A program made the translations under genes and the position numbers. Positions 15,334 through 21,758 of a stretch of 64,000 bases of DNA are shown here, one piece after another. How positions within the stretch are numbered: position 1 is the stretch's first letter; every line of letters begins with the position of its first letter. Under the pieces are notes generated by a model. It was not told where the DNA came from. It did not search any database and saw only the letters and a list, made by a program, of their open reading frames with translations. This DNA comes from Mesorhizobium sp. INR15. GTDB lineage: Bacteria > Pseudomonadota > Alphaproteobacteria > Rhizobiales > Rhizobiaceae. The stretch is taken from positions 3,172,001 to 3,236,000 of the forward strand of contig NZ_CP045496.1 in NCBI RefSeq assembly GCF_015500075.1, in the 5' to 3' direction.

Positions 15334-16821
15334 ATGTCCGTACCGTCAAATCCAGATAAGCGACCAGTTCCAGTGCCGATGCCACAGGCTGGCAATGCCG
15401 ACCCGACCGCGTCCCTGAAACAGGAGCTGAAAGCCGCGGATCCCGCGCTTATCGGCAATGACGCCTTGCTTGCGGCCGTGTTTTCGGGAAGCGGCGATTG
15501 CGTCAAGATCCTTGATCTTGATGGCCGCCTTCAGTTCATGAGCGACGGTGGCAAGCGCGTCATGGAGGTGGAGAATTTCAGCGCGATAAAGGGATGTCCC
15601 TGGCCGGATTTCTGGGTTGACGAGGGAAACATCGCGGCGCGCGAAGCCGTTGAAGATGCACGCAACGGCAAGACGGCGCATTTTGTCGGCTCGGCCAACA
15701 CAGCGAAGGGCAACCCCAGATACTGGGACGTGCAGGTCATGCCGATCCTGGGACCGGACGGGAAGCCAACGCATATCCTGTCGATCTCGCGCGACATCTC
15801 CGAGATCCGGCTTGCGGAACTTGCTTTGCGCGAGAGTGAATTGCGGCTGAAACTGGCTTTGGCCGCCGCGCAGATGGGGGTCTGGGAGACCCATGTGGTG
15901 AATGGCGAATTCGTCAGTCTGAGGCGGGACGATCGCGCCAATCTGCTGCTTGGCGGCATGCCGGGCGAAGCGCCGACTTTCGAAGGGTTCGCGTCGAGCG
16001 TGCATCCTGACGACAGATATCTGTTGCAGCCGGCAGCCGATCGCGCGCTGGCCGACGATGGCGACGGCGTCCTCGATGTCGAGTACCGCATATTGGCCCA
16101 TCACGACCAGCCGGAGCGCTGGGTTCACGCAAGAGCCCAGGCTATCCCCATGGGCAACGGAACACGCTTCATCGGAACCGTCCGCGACATCAGCGAGCGC
16201 AAGGAAGCAGAGGCACGGCAGCGGATCTTGAGCGGCGAACTGCAGCACAGGATCAAGAACAGCCTGGCGATTGTCAGCGCGATCGCCAGCCAAACCTTCA
16301 AGGGCGACGATGTGGCGGAGCGCAAGAAAGCCTTCACCTCTCGCCTCGAAGCCCTGGCGCAGGCACACGACATCCTGACCGCGGCGGCATGGAAAGGGGC
16401 GCTAATTCGAACGGTTATCAACAGTGCGCTGGGTCCGCACCGCTCCGCGCACGAGGTTTTCGAGATTGACGGTCCAGACCTCGAACTGAGCGCCAAGCAG
16501 GCGCTTTCAATGGGACTGGCGCTTCACGAGCTGGCGACAAACGCGGTAAAATACGGCGCGCTTTCCAAAGCTTCCGGGCGGGTAAGGATCGCCTGGTCGC
16601 TCGGCAGGCCGGATCAGGCCGGTGGCCAGCAATTCACCTTCACCTGGCACGAGATCGGCGGCCCATCTGTTGCCACACCGACCGCGAGCGGGTTCGGGTC
16701 CCGTGTCATCAGAAGCGTCTTTGCCGCGGATTTCGAAGGCACCGTGCATTTGGATTATGCGCCCGATGGCCTGGTTTGCACGTTGACGGCGCGCCTTCTG
16801 CCTCTAGGAGACAGATCCTGA
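15334..16821 (+). CDS. PAS-domain sensor histidine kinase, HWE family
   Basis: The 495-residue soluble protein has two PAS domains: about residues 45-165, from VFSGSGDCVKILDLDGRLQFM and ending in a PAC-like HILSISRDISE; and about 175-295, ending FIGTVRDISERKEAE. An HWE-type transmitter follows, with the phospho-acceptor His in GELQHRIKNSLAIVSAIASQ (about residue 306) and the ATP-binding N-box LALHELATNAVKYGALS. HWE kinases are common in rhizobia and often feed the PhyR general-stress pathway or light signalling. No transmembrane helix is present. The ATG at 15334 follows AAGAGG and avoids an improbable N-terminal extension from a GTG at 15178. No response regulator is adjacent. Confidence 0.88.
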   Translation: MSVPSNPDKRPVPVPMPQAGNADPTASLKQELKAADPALIGNDALLAAVFSGSGDCVKILDLDGRLQFMSDGGKRVMEVENFSAIKGCPWPDFWVDEGNIAAREAVEDARNGKTAHFVGSANTAKGNPRYWDVQVMPILGPDGKPTHILSISRDISEIRLAELALRESELRLKLALAAAQMGVWETHVVNGEFVSLRRDDRANLLLGGMPGEAPTFEGFASSVHPDDRYLLQPAADRALADDGDGVLDVEYRILAHHDQPERWVHARAQAIPMGNGTRFIGTVRDISERKEAEARQRILSGELQHRIKNSLAIVSAIASQTFKGDDVAERKKAFTSRLEALAQAHDILTAAAWKGALIRTVINSALGPHRSAHEVFEIDGPDLELSAKQALSMGLALHELATNAVKYGALSKASGRVRIAWSLGRPDQAGGQQFTFTWHEIGGPSVATPTASGFGSRVIRSVFAADFEGTVHLDYAPDGLVCTLTARLLPLGDRS

Positions 16822-16839
16822 TCCAGGCTGGGCTCCGCA

Positions 16840-17064
16840 TCATCCAGGCGCGTCGCGGCCCGTCTCACCTTCCGGGGGTGCGGCCTGCGGGCGTGCGGCC
16901 GTTTCGCTGGTGCCGAGCTGGTTCAGGGTTTCTGAAAGCGCGACGCCGACAAGCGCGTCTATGTCGCTCATTGCCCCGATATGACCGCCGGTGGCGATGT
17001 CACGCCTGATCCCGCGAAGGCTGTCCCAGGTTCGGCGTAGCGTCTCGATGAGGCTGTGGTCCAT
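16840..17064 (-). CDS. Hypothetical small protein, paralogue of 14333-14596
   Basis: The 74-residue protein starts MDHSLIETLRRTWDSLRGIR and contains GAMSDIDALVGVALSETL, which matches the paralogue left of the kinase. The tail is Pro/Glu/Arg-rich. I chose the ATG at 17064 to match the paralogue's start; a GTG two codons upstream with GGGAG before it is a good alternative. It is convergent with the kinase gene. The function is unknown. Confidence 0.6.
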   Translation of the reverse strand: MDHSLIETLRRTWDSLRGIRRDIATGGHIGAMSDIDALVGVALSETLNQLGTSETAARPQAAPPEGETGRDAPG

Positions 17065-17273
17065 GGTCACGAGAGCTCCCTTGCAGATCACAACCCTTCG
17101 GCGGAATTTACGTTCCGAACGGGCTGAAGAAGAGCAGGCAGTGGCTTGATCGACCGACCTGAAGTGCGTCGCGTCGAAACGGCTTCAGGCTGTTGATTGA
17201 CGCATGTCGTCGTCGCAAAACCGAGGTCGCTTTTGCGCGACATGCATTAAATCAGATGGCCGTCACGGCGAAC

Positions 17274-17345
17274 GAAAAGGCCCGCCACCGACGCGAATCG
17301 TGACGGGCCTTCTGGAGTACGCCGGGCTTCCCACCGCCCGGCTGC
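17274..17345 (-). ncRNA. Candidate small RNA unit a (hairpin plus terminator)
   Basis: On the reverse strand, a GGAAC-N17-GTT promoter-like sequence is followed by a stretch with no reading frame. It holds a perfect 7-bp hairpin (GCCGGGC/GCCCGGC), then an intrinsic terminator in which AAGGCCCG..CAC pairs with GTG.CGGGCCTT (17277-17311) and ends in TTTT. The predicted transcript is about 70 nt. Five more units with the same layout but different bases lie between 17920 and 18931. The unit sits just downstream of peptide 5. Expression is not shown; the call is from structure and repetition. Confidence 0.55.
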
Positions 17346-17351
17346 TTTCAA

Positions 17352-17376
17352 AACTACGTGGCGCGCGGATCGTTCC
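17352..17376 (-). promoter_or_regulatory. EcfG/RpoE2-like promoter of unit a
   Basis: Read on the reverse strand, GGAAC (17372-17376) is followed after 17 bases by GTT (17352-17354). This fits the GGAAC-N16/17-GTT consensus of alphaproteobacterial general-stress sigma factors. Confidence 0.55.
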
Positions 17377-17412
17377 GAGAAAACCCTGTTTCCGCAATGC
17401 TGGCCTAAGGCG

Positions 17413-17511
17413 CTAGCCCCCGCACGGGTTGGAAGAGTTGCATATGGCCGCTGTGACCGCTGACAGTTTCTCGCGCCTGGAAAGCGTTGGTTTCGGGTAG
17501 GTTTTCTTCAT
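17413..17511 (-). CDS. MKKTY-family small peptide 5, cysteine-containing tail
   Basis: This 32-residue gene opens MKKTYPKPTLSRREKLSAVT, and its tail is AAICNSSNPCGG. The leader half keeps Tyr5, Pro8, Leu10 and Leu16, and has Thr at position 20 as in classical lasso leaders. It is the only family member here with cysteines, two residues five apart in a short Asn/Ser-rich tail, which could allow a disulphide or thioether. The start is conserved with the other copies and GGGGCAAG lies upstream. It is followed within 40 bases by the candidate sRNA promoter of unit a. No enzyme genes are adjacent. Confidence 0.65.
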   Translation of the reverse strand: MKKTYPKPTLSRREKLSAVTAAICNSSNPCGG

Positions 17512-17919
17512 GTCGTTAGCCTTGCCCCGATAACCAGCAAAGGATGGAGCCGGGAACCGGCTATTGTAAAAGCGATTTCTTCGCTCCAAAGCAAAATGCC
17601 CGCCGCTCCAAGGGAACGACGGACACTGCGGTGGCCAAGTTGGGTTGTCTATGACCTTGACCACAGCCAGCCTACTGCCTTGACGGAAGGTGACGCGTCA
17701 ACCCGCCAGGCACTGCCAAAAAGAACGACACCGATGGTTGCCAGAGGTTCCGGGAGTGGCGCCGAAGCTGCGGGTATACAGCCTGGCATGGGCTGGCGGG
17801 GCGTTGAACCTGGGCAAATGCTTGCGAATTGATGAGCCGCCCATGCGGATGCTGCTCGCCTGCCACATCCATGGCAAAGCGCCGTGCCTCGGTGCCTGGC
17901 CTAAAAGAATCCTTGAAAT
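17512..17919. other. Intergenic region, no gene supported
   Basis: These 408 bases hold the upstream region of peptide 5 (a TTGGAG-N15-TACAAT promoter-like pair on the reverse strand near 17560) and several short open frames with no ribosome site or recognisable product. I see nothing else to support. Confidence 0.5.
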
Positions 17920-18001
17920 GCGAAAGCCCCAACGCTCCTGGTGGAACGAGGGGCCATCGTCATCGTACGGTCCCTTTTGCTTGGGAGGTCAGGGTCCAGG
18001 C
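17920..18001 (-). ncRNA. Candidate small RNA unit b
   Basis: On the reverse strand, GGAAC (18027-18031) is followed after 17 bases by ATT instead of GTT. The transcript would end at a hairpin whose outer stem is GCCCC (17950-17954 complement) with GGGGC, and whose inner stem CGTTCC pairs with GGAGCG, before a short T-run. The body holds a weak GGACCC/GGGACC pairing. The unit sits directly downstream of the terminator of peptide 6, the same placement as unit a after peptide 5. Confidence 0.45.
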
Positions 18002-18049
18002 TTTCCAATAGAGCAGCCGCATGACAGTTCCGCGACGGTGACCTGAAAA

Positions 18050-18080
18050 CAAAAAACCCGCTACCTCCAGGCAGCGGGCT
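18050..18080 (-). terminator. Intrinsic terminator of peptide 6
   Basis: In the reverse direction AGCCCGCTGCC and GGTAGCGGG form the stem (18057-18062 with 18073-18078, extended by an inner CC/GG), followed by TTTTTTG. Confidence 0.75.
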
Positions 18081-18111
18081 TTCCCTTGGATCGCGCCGAA
18101 CTGGAGGCGGA

Positions 18112-18198
18112 TCAATTGATAGGAGGAGAGCCTACAAAGGCTACAACGGCCGAAAGGCGCTCTCTCTTCACCAAGGTCGGCTTCACGTATTTCTTCAT
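18112..18198 (-). CDS. MKKTY-family small peptide 6
   Basis: This 28-residue gene opens MKKYVKPTLVKRERLSAVVA, lacking one residue of the usual MKKTY, with the tail FVGSPPIN. Pro and Leu of the leader motif are kept in register from the Tyr. GGGAGAGTGGCA precedes the ATG, and a TTGATA -35-like element lies at 18234-18239. A strong terminator follows at 18050-18080. It lies between candidate sRNA units b and c. Confidence 0.65.
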   Translation of the reverse strand: MKKYVKPTLVKRERLSAVVAFVGSPPIN

Positions 18199-18210
18199 TG
18201 CCACTCTCCC

Positions 18211-18239
18211 ACTAAAACCCCTCGAATCCGGTCTATCAA
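18211..18239 (-). promoter_or_regulatory. Promoter of peptide 6
   Basis: On the reverse strand TTGATA (18234-18239) is followed after 17 bases by TTTAGT (18211-18216). Peptide 7 has a matching upstream sequence (TTGATA at 18563-18568, then GAGGGTTTTGG), so the element was duplicated with the gene. Confidence 0.5.
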
Positions 18240-18253
18240 GCAATCTCTAAAAT

Positions 18254-18325
18254 TAAAAGACCCGCCGGCCGGGAGCCAGCGGGTCTTGGGGATGGTGGAT
18301 CGCTGGGGGGAACAGAACGATCCGA
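18254..18325 (-). ncRNA. Candidate small RNA unit c
   Basis: A GGAAC-N17-GTT promoter-like sequence on the reverse strand is followed by a hairpin GGATCG...CGATCC, a short single-stranded part, and an intrinsic terminator in which AAGACCCGC (18257-18265) and GCGGGTCTT (18279-18287) pair before TTTTAATTTT. The length is about 70 nt, with no reading frame. The hairpin-plus-terminator plan is shared with units a, d, e and f, while the terminator bases differ and stay complementary. Confidence 0.6.
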
Positions 18326-18331
18326 CATAGG

Positions 18332-18356
18332 AACTCGCAGGCGTCGGAAAAGTTCC
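18332..18356 (-). promoter_or_regulatory. EcfG/RpoE2-like promoter of unit c
   Basis: GGAAC (18352-18356, reverse) and GTT (18332-18334) are 17 bases apart, matching the general-stress consensus. Confidence 0.55.
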
Positions 18357-18373
18357 ACCACCGCACGACAAAC

Positions 18374-18409
18374 AAAAGAGCCGCCAATCCTGTGAGATCA
18401 ACGGCTCTT
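18374..18409 (-). terminator. Intrinsic terminator of peptide 7
   Basis: In the reverse direction AAGAGCCG (18402-18409 complement) pairs with CGGCTCTT (18376-18383 complement) across an 18-base loop and ends in TTTTG. Confidence 0.7.
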
Positions 18410-18441
18410 GGATTTGCTGTGCTGGACAGCGGCAGTCTGCC

Positions 18442-18528
18442 TTACGACTGAGAATTTTGCGTGAGAGCGGTCACGCTCGAAAGCCTGTCCCTCTTCACCA
18501 GTACCGGTTTTTCGTATGTCTTCTTCAT
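18442..18528 (-). CDS. MKKTY-family small peptide 7
   Basis: This 28-residue gene opens MKKTYEKPVLVKRDRLSSVT, with the tail ALTQNSQS. The leader keeps Tyr5, Pro8 and Leu10 and has Thr at position 20. GAAGGGGATACT precedes the ATG. It is followed by an intrinsic terminator and then by candidate sRNA unit c, and preceded by unit d, so peptide and RNA units alternate along this strand. Confidence 0.7.
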   Translation of the reverse strand: MKKTYEKPVLVKRDRLSSVTALTQNSQS

Positions 18529-18579
18529 AGTATCCCCTTCGCCAAAACCCTCAGCGGATGCTTATCAAGTTGACGCTAA

Positions 18580-18648
18580 AATGAAAAGCCCCGCAAACCA
18601 ATAGGTTGCGGGGCGTTGTGCAAGTTGGATCGCGAACAGACGACCCGG
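18580..18648 (-). ncRNA. Candidate small RNA unit d
   Basis: On the reverse strand GGAAC (18675-18679) is followed after 17 bases by ATT (18655-18657), a one-base departure from consensus. The body has GGGTCG pairing with CGATCC (one G-U), followed by the terminator GCCCCGCAA (18588-18596) with TTGCGGGGC (18606-18614) and TTTT. The unit ends just upstream of the promoter of peptide 7. Confidence 0.5.
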
Positions 18649-18692
18649 ACTGTAAATGCGGGCGAGCGGGGAAAGTTCCGCCATCGTCGCCA

Positions 18693-18755
18693 GAAAAAGC
18701 CCGCCAGGGTGGGGCCGGCGGGCAGGGTCTGAAGTGGCCAGGGATCAACCCAGCA
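18693..18755 (-). ncRNA. Candidate small RNA unit e
   Basis: The promoter-like sequence is GCAAC (18782-18786, reverse), 17 bases, then GTT (18762-18764), one base off the consensus -35. A GACCCA/TGGGTT hairpin opens the transcript. The terminator pairs GCCCGCC (18699-18705) with GGCGGGC (18717-18723) and ends in TTTTT. No peptide gene accompanies this unit. Confidence 0.45.
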
Positions 18756-18824
18756 TGGGTCAACGAATGGCGGTGCGGTTGGTTGCGCCAGGCGGCATCC
18801 GATGCGCTGCTTGCCGCAAGCCCA

Positions 18825-18900
18825 AGAAAAAACCCCGCCGGCCTGAGCCAGACGGGGCATTTGATTGGAGGAGTCAGGGATCGAATGGGAAACGATCCGC
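18825..18900 (-). ncRNA. Candidate small RNA unit f
   Basis: A full-consensus GGAAC-N16-CGTT promoter-like sequence is followed by a GGATCG...CGATCC hairpin and the terminator CCCCG (18833-18837) with CGGGG (18853-18857) and TTTTTT. The hairpin bases match unit c closely, and the promoter is the best of the six. No peptide gene accompanies it, so the unit can exist without one. Confidence 0.55.
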
Positions 18901-18906
18901 TCCAAT

Positions 18907-18931
18907 AACGCGAATGCCGTGCAAAGGTTCC
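18907..18931 (-). promoter_or_regulatory. EcfG/RpoE2-like promoter of unit f
   Basis: GGAAC (18927-18931, reverse) is followed by 16 bases and CGTT (18907-18910), an exact match to the alphaproteobacterial general-stress promoter consensus. Confidence 0.6.
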
Positions 18932-19063
18932 CGTGGCGCGGATGCACAAGCGGCTGCCGTATGCGCGAAGTCGCGGCATCTTGGAACTCCATCGTAGACC
19001 GTCTCCCGTCTTCGCCTCCACTCAAGCACCATCCTGTCCTTCCTGGTCGGAGGTTTTGTCGGC

Positions 19064-19183
19064 GTGGCCGTCTACCTCGCAATCGGCGGATGGCTGCTGC
19101 TGATCTGCGGCGCCGGGCTTTTCGTCATCGCCTTGCCCGCAGCGGCGCGCGCGCCGAAAATCCTGAGCCAGCGCCCGCCTTAG
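19064..19183 (+). CDS. Possible small membrane protein or remnant
   Basis: A 39-codon GTG-started frame reads MAVYLAIGGWLLLICGAGLF, then VIALPAAARAPKILSQRPP: one hydrophobic helix followed by a basic tail, as in small membrane proteins. GGAGG lies ten bases before the GTG. The hydrophobic frame extends upstream (ILSFLVGGFVG) without an ordinary start codon before an in-frame TAG, so this could be a decayed gene. It is the only forward frame with coding character between the kinase and the LacI gene. Confidence 0.3.
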   Translation: MAVYLAIGGWLLLICGAGLFVIALPAAARAPKILSQRPP

Positions 19184-19252
19184 ATCCCCCTCGTTCTACG
19201 CAACTCCGAAGGGAAGGCGCGACGCGCTTTTCCCGGGAAAACCACTGCGCGC

Positions 19253-19639
19253 TCAAACGGATCGACTGGCGCGCATTTCGCCAAGGGCGAGCTGCGCCAG
19301 GCAGGCGATGAACAGGACGAGAGAGATGGCGTTGACGAAGAGTGCCGTGGTCATGGCCGGGTCCAACTTCCCGGCCACCCATGCGAACATGACGACGGCC
19401 AGCGGCAGTGCAAGCCAAGACTCGGCCCGCCACCTTGCGGGCCTTGGCCAGTGGATATCGGGCCGAAAGGCAGCGGCGTCGGCTACCGACTTCAGTTGCT
19501 GATCGGCGCGCTTGAGCTGCTCGAACGCGGAACGCATGCCAGGGTCGGTCGCGATCAGGGCCTCGATTTCCCCGGCGCGGGCGGGGCTCAACTCGCCGTC
19601 CAGGAAGGCCGACAGTTCGGCCGGATCAAAATCGTTCAT
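19253..19639 (-). CDS. Anti-sigma factor, transmembrane, partner of the ECF sigma gene
   Basis: The 128-residue protein opens with DPAELSAFLDGELSPARAGE, the start of many anti-sigma domains, continues with a helical ADQQLKSVADAA region, and has two hydrophobic helices (about residues 73-90 and 95-115) before a short basic tail. The start ATG overlaps the sigma-factor stop by four bases, so they are translationally coupled. No zinc-binding HxxxCxxC is present. It probably holds the sigma factor at the inner membrane until a signal arrives; the signal is unknown. Confidence 0.8.
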   Translation of the reverse strand: MNDFDPAELSAFLDGELSPARAGEIEALIATDPGMRSAFEQLKRADQQLKSVADAAAFRPDIHWPRPARWRAESWLALPLAVVMFAWVAGKLDPAMTTALFVNAISLVLFIACLAQLALGEMRASRSV

Positions 19640-20121
19640 CTCGTTTCCTCCTGAAGCGTCGCCGCGAGGGCCAAGCGGGCATGGTACAAGCGCGACATGA
19701 CCGTGCCGGCGGGTATGGACAGGGCTTCGGCGATCTCAGCGTAGCTCAGGTCGGCGAAATAGCGCAGCCGCACGATCTCCCGGTGGTTGTCCGAGAGGGT
19801 TTCCAACGCTCTGTCCAGTGCTTCCCAGTCGGGTGCGGGTTCGTCGGAGCGCTCATCGGCCACGTCGCCCGCCATCGCCCAGGTAGGCCGCCGCTGCGCG
19901 CGCCTCATGGTGTCGATGCAGCAGTTGCGCAGGATGGCGAACCACCATGCCTTGAACGGCCGTAGTTCGTCGTAGCTGCCGAGACGCTCCAGACCGCGCA
20001 AGGCCGCTGTCTGGACCGCGTCCTCGGCATCGGCCCTGTTCCTTAGAATCGAGCGCGCGTACCCGCTGGCCTGCACCAGCAGGGGCTCCAGCGCCCGCGC
20101 ATAGTCGCGCTGCGGGAGCAA
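19636..20121 (-). CDS. ECF-family RNA polymerase sigma factor
   Basis: The 161-residue protein has sigma region 2 (ILRNRADAEDAVQTAALRGL, then FKAWWFAILRNCCIDTMRR, about residues 22-80) and region 4 (LETLSDNHREIVRLRYFADL and SYAEIAEALSIPAGTVMSRL, about 105-150), and lacks regions 1 and 3. This is the ECF layout. Translation appears to start at TTG. It is the middle gene of a three-gene operon with a membrane protein upstream and an anti-sigma factor downstream. The family is not identical to EcfG, whose partner would be NepR; no nepR or phyR lies here. Whether it reads the GGAAC promoters nearby is open. Confidence 0.88.
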   Translation of the reverse strand: MLPQRDYARALEPLLVQASGYARSILRNRADAEDAVQTAALRGLERLGSYDELRPFKAWWFAILRNCCIDTMRRAQRRPTWAMAGDVADERSDEPAPDWEALDRALETLSDNHREIVRLRYFADLSYAEIAEALSIPAGTVMSRLYHARLALAATLQEETR

Positions 20122-20124
20122 TGC

Positions 20125-20436
20125 TCAACCCAAGGACTGGAGCAGGGAAAACAGCCGCTCCAGCTTGTCGTGAAGCAGGATGAACACCGTGGCCGCAACC
20201 GCCAGATGGACGGCAGCGATGGCCAGGGCCAGTCTCCCTCGAAAGCGCGTTCGGCCCGGACCCGCACCTCGAATTGCGATCAGGGCGAGCACGATGGCCA
20301 GAATCGATTTCTCCATGCTGAGCAGATTGATGAAAGCGGCCACGGCCACGGCCACGGCGCCCAGCACCAGCCCCGCGCGCCACCCTTCACGATAGGCGGC
20401 GGCCTCCCCAGGGGAGCGTTCTTCGAGATTCGACAT
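20125..20436 (-). CDS. Small membrane protein, first gene of the ECF operon
   Basis: The 103-residue protein starts MSNLEERSPGEAAAYREGWR and has three hydrophobic helices (about residues 22-40, 43-60 and 70-90) separated by short basic loops. It stops three bases before the sigma-factor start, so it is almost certainly co-transcribed. I do not recognise the family. Its position suggests a part in sensing or in membrane placement of the anti-sigma factor. Confidence 0.7.
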   Translation of the reverse strand: MSNLEERSPGEAAAYREGWRAGLVLGAVAVAVAAFINLLSMEKSILAIVLALIAIRGAGPGRTRFRGRLALAIAAVHLAVAATVFILLHDKLERLFSLLQSLG

Positions 20437-20585
20437 TGCTTTACTCCGCGCGATCCAATGATCGCTTGAACCCGATACGCTCGGAAGTCTGATCTATTCA
20501 TTTGCCTGAGCGGGCAACCCGGGACGGGGCTGATTTCCGGACGCTGAACGGCATGCGTGGCATGGTATAGGTGGCGTCTGCCGCC

Positions 20586-21617
20586 TCAGTTCCTGTCCGC
20601 CGGTTTGGAGCGCATGCGCGAAACGGTCTCGCGCTCCGCCCGCTTGGAGCGCAGCGGCGGCAGGCCGCGGTCGATCAGGTCCATGTCCTCGAGCACCATG
20701 TCGCCCATGCGCTTGAAGGCGATGTCGAGCGCGCCGGCACGATGGGCCGAGCGCAGGAAGCCGGGCAAGGCACGCACCGGGTGATCGCTCGCCAGCGGCT
20801 CTTCCGGGAAAACGTCGCTGGCGGCGACGATGTGGCCGCTCCTGACCGCCGCCATCAGGGCGGGGAAGTCGACGACGCCGGCGCGGCTGAGCAGGATGAA
20901 AGCAGCGCCCTTGCGCATCGAGGCGAAGGCTTCGGCGCCGAGAAAGCCCTGGTTCTCGCTGGTCACCGAGGCGACGACGAAGACGAAATCGCTCTGCGTC
21001 AGAACTTCATCCAGCGAGGCCGGCTGGACGCCATTGTCGATCAGGATCGAGGGCGGCAGCCAAGGATCGAAGACTTTTGTCCTGGTGCGAAAGCCTGACA
21101 GCAGCCGGTTCAAGGCGCGGCCGAGATCGCCAAAACCGACAATGCCGACATCGGCGCCCGACAAGAGCCGCGCCGTCTGGTTGCCGTCGCCGCCCCACAG
21201 TTCCTTGCCATCGCGGAAGGCGAGATCGGCATCGACAATGTCGCGGGCGAGGTTGAGCGCCATGGCAAGCCCAAGCTCGGCCACCGGCTCGGCGAAGACA
21301 AGGCCGGTGGTGACGACATGGATGCCGCGCGCGAACAGCGTCTCGTAGGGCATGTTGTTGAGGAGATTGGTCTCGACATTGAAGACGCAGCGCAACGCTT
21401 TCAGCTTGTCGAGTGTTTCAGCGGTGATCGGCGGCTGGCCGACGATGTAGCGGGCGTCAGTCAGCACGGCGTCCGGCAGCGCGGTGACGCCTTCCGGCGT
21501 CGTTTCGACGATGCGATATCCAGCATGCAAACGCGCCAGCTGCGGCGGCGTGAAGATAAGGTCGAGCGTGCGTGGCTCGGGCGCGCTGATGACCAGCGGC
21601 AAGGCGCTGTCGGACAT
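20586..21617 (-). CDS. D-isomer-specific 2-hydroxyacid dehydrogenase
   Basis: The 343-residue protein has the NAD-binding motif GADVGIVGFGDLGRALNRLL (Gly-x-Gly-x-x-Gly). It also has the catalytic triad of the family: Arg in ILLSRAGVVDF, Glu in the FPEEPLASDHP block and His in FLRSAHRAGALD. It would reduce a 2-keto acid to a D-2-hydroxy acid or the reverse, possibly acting on a sugar-derived acid. The ATG at 21617 follows GGGAGGAA. It is divergent from a LacI-type regulator, with two operator-like palindromes between them, so it is probably controlled by that regulator and a sugar or sugar acid. Confidence 0.85.
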   Translation of the reverse strand: MSDSALPLVISAPEPRTLDLIFTPPQLARLHAGYRIVETTPEGVTALPDAVLTDARYIVGQPPITAETLDKLKALRCVFNVETNLLNNMPYETLFARGIHVVTTGLVFAEPVAELGLAMALNLARDIVDADLAFRDGKELWGGDGNQTARLLSGADVGIVGFGDLGRALNRLLSGFRTRTKVFDPWLPPSILIDNGVQPASLDEVLTQSDFVFVVASVTSENQGFLGAEAFASMRKGAAFILLSRAGVVDFPALMAAVRSGHIVAASDVFPEEPLASDHPVRALPGFLRSAHRAGALDIAFKRMGDMVLEDMDLIDRGLPPLRSKRAERETVSRMRSKPADRN

Positions 21618-21674
21618 GGTATATTCCTCCCGGCGCGGTCTCCATGGCGCCTTCTGCAAGAATTTTACCTCTGG

Positions 21675-21706
21675 TTAAACGATTTACAACTCCGAAAAAT
21701 CGATTT
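21675..21706. promoter_or_regulatory. Two LacI-type operator-like palindromes
   Basis: TTAAACGATTTA (21675-21686) is an imperfect palindrome and AAATCGATTT (21697-21706) a perfect one, both with the central CG typical of LacI/GalR operators. They lie between the divergent dehydrogenase and LacI genes, 22 bases apart centre to centre, about two DNA turns. Confidence 0.6.
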
Positions 21707-21758
21707 ACTCATTTCGTTAGCGGGCAAATGCGATGAACCCGCCCTCGGGAGGAGGACA

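Noticed and set aside
18551..19021. Reverse and forward frames of 100-168 codons across the hairpin array
   Set aside because: They run through several intrinsic terminators and promoter-like sites, and the translations look random.
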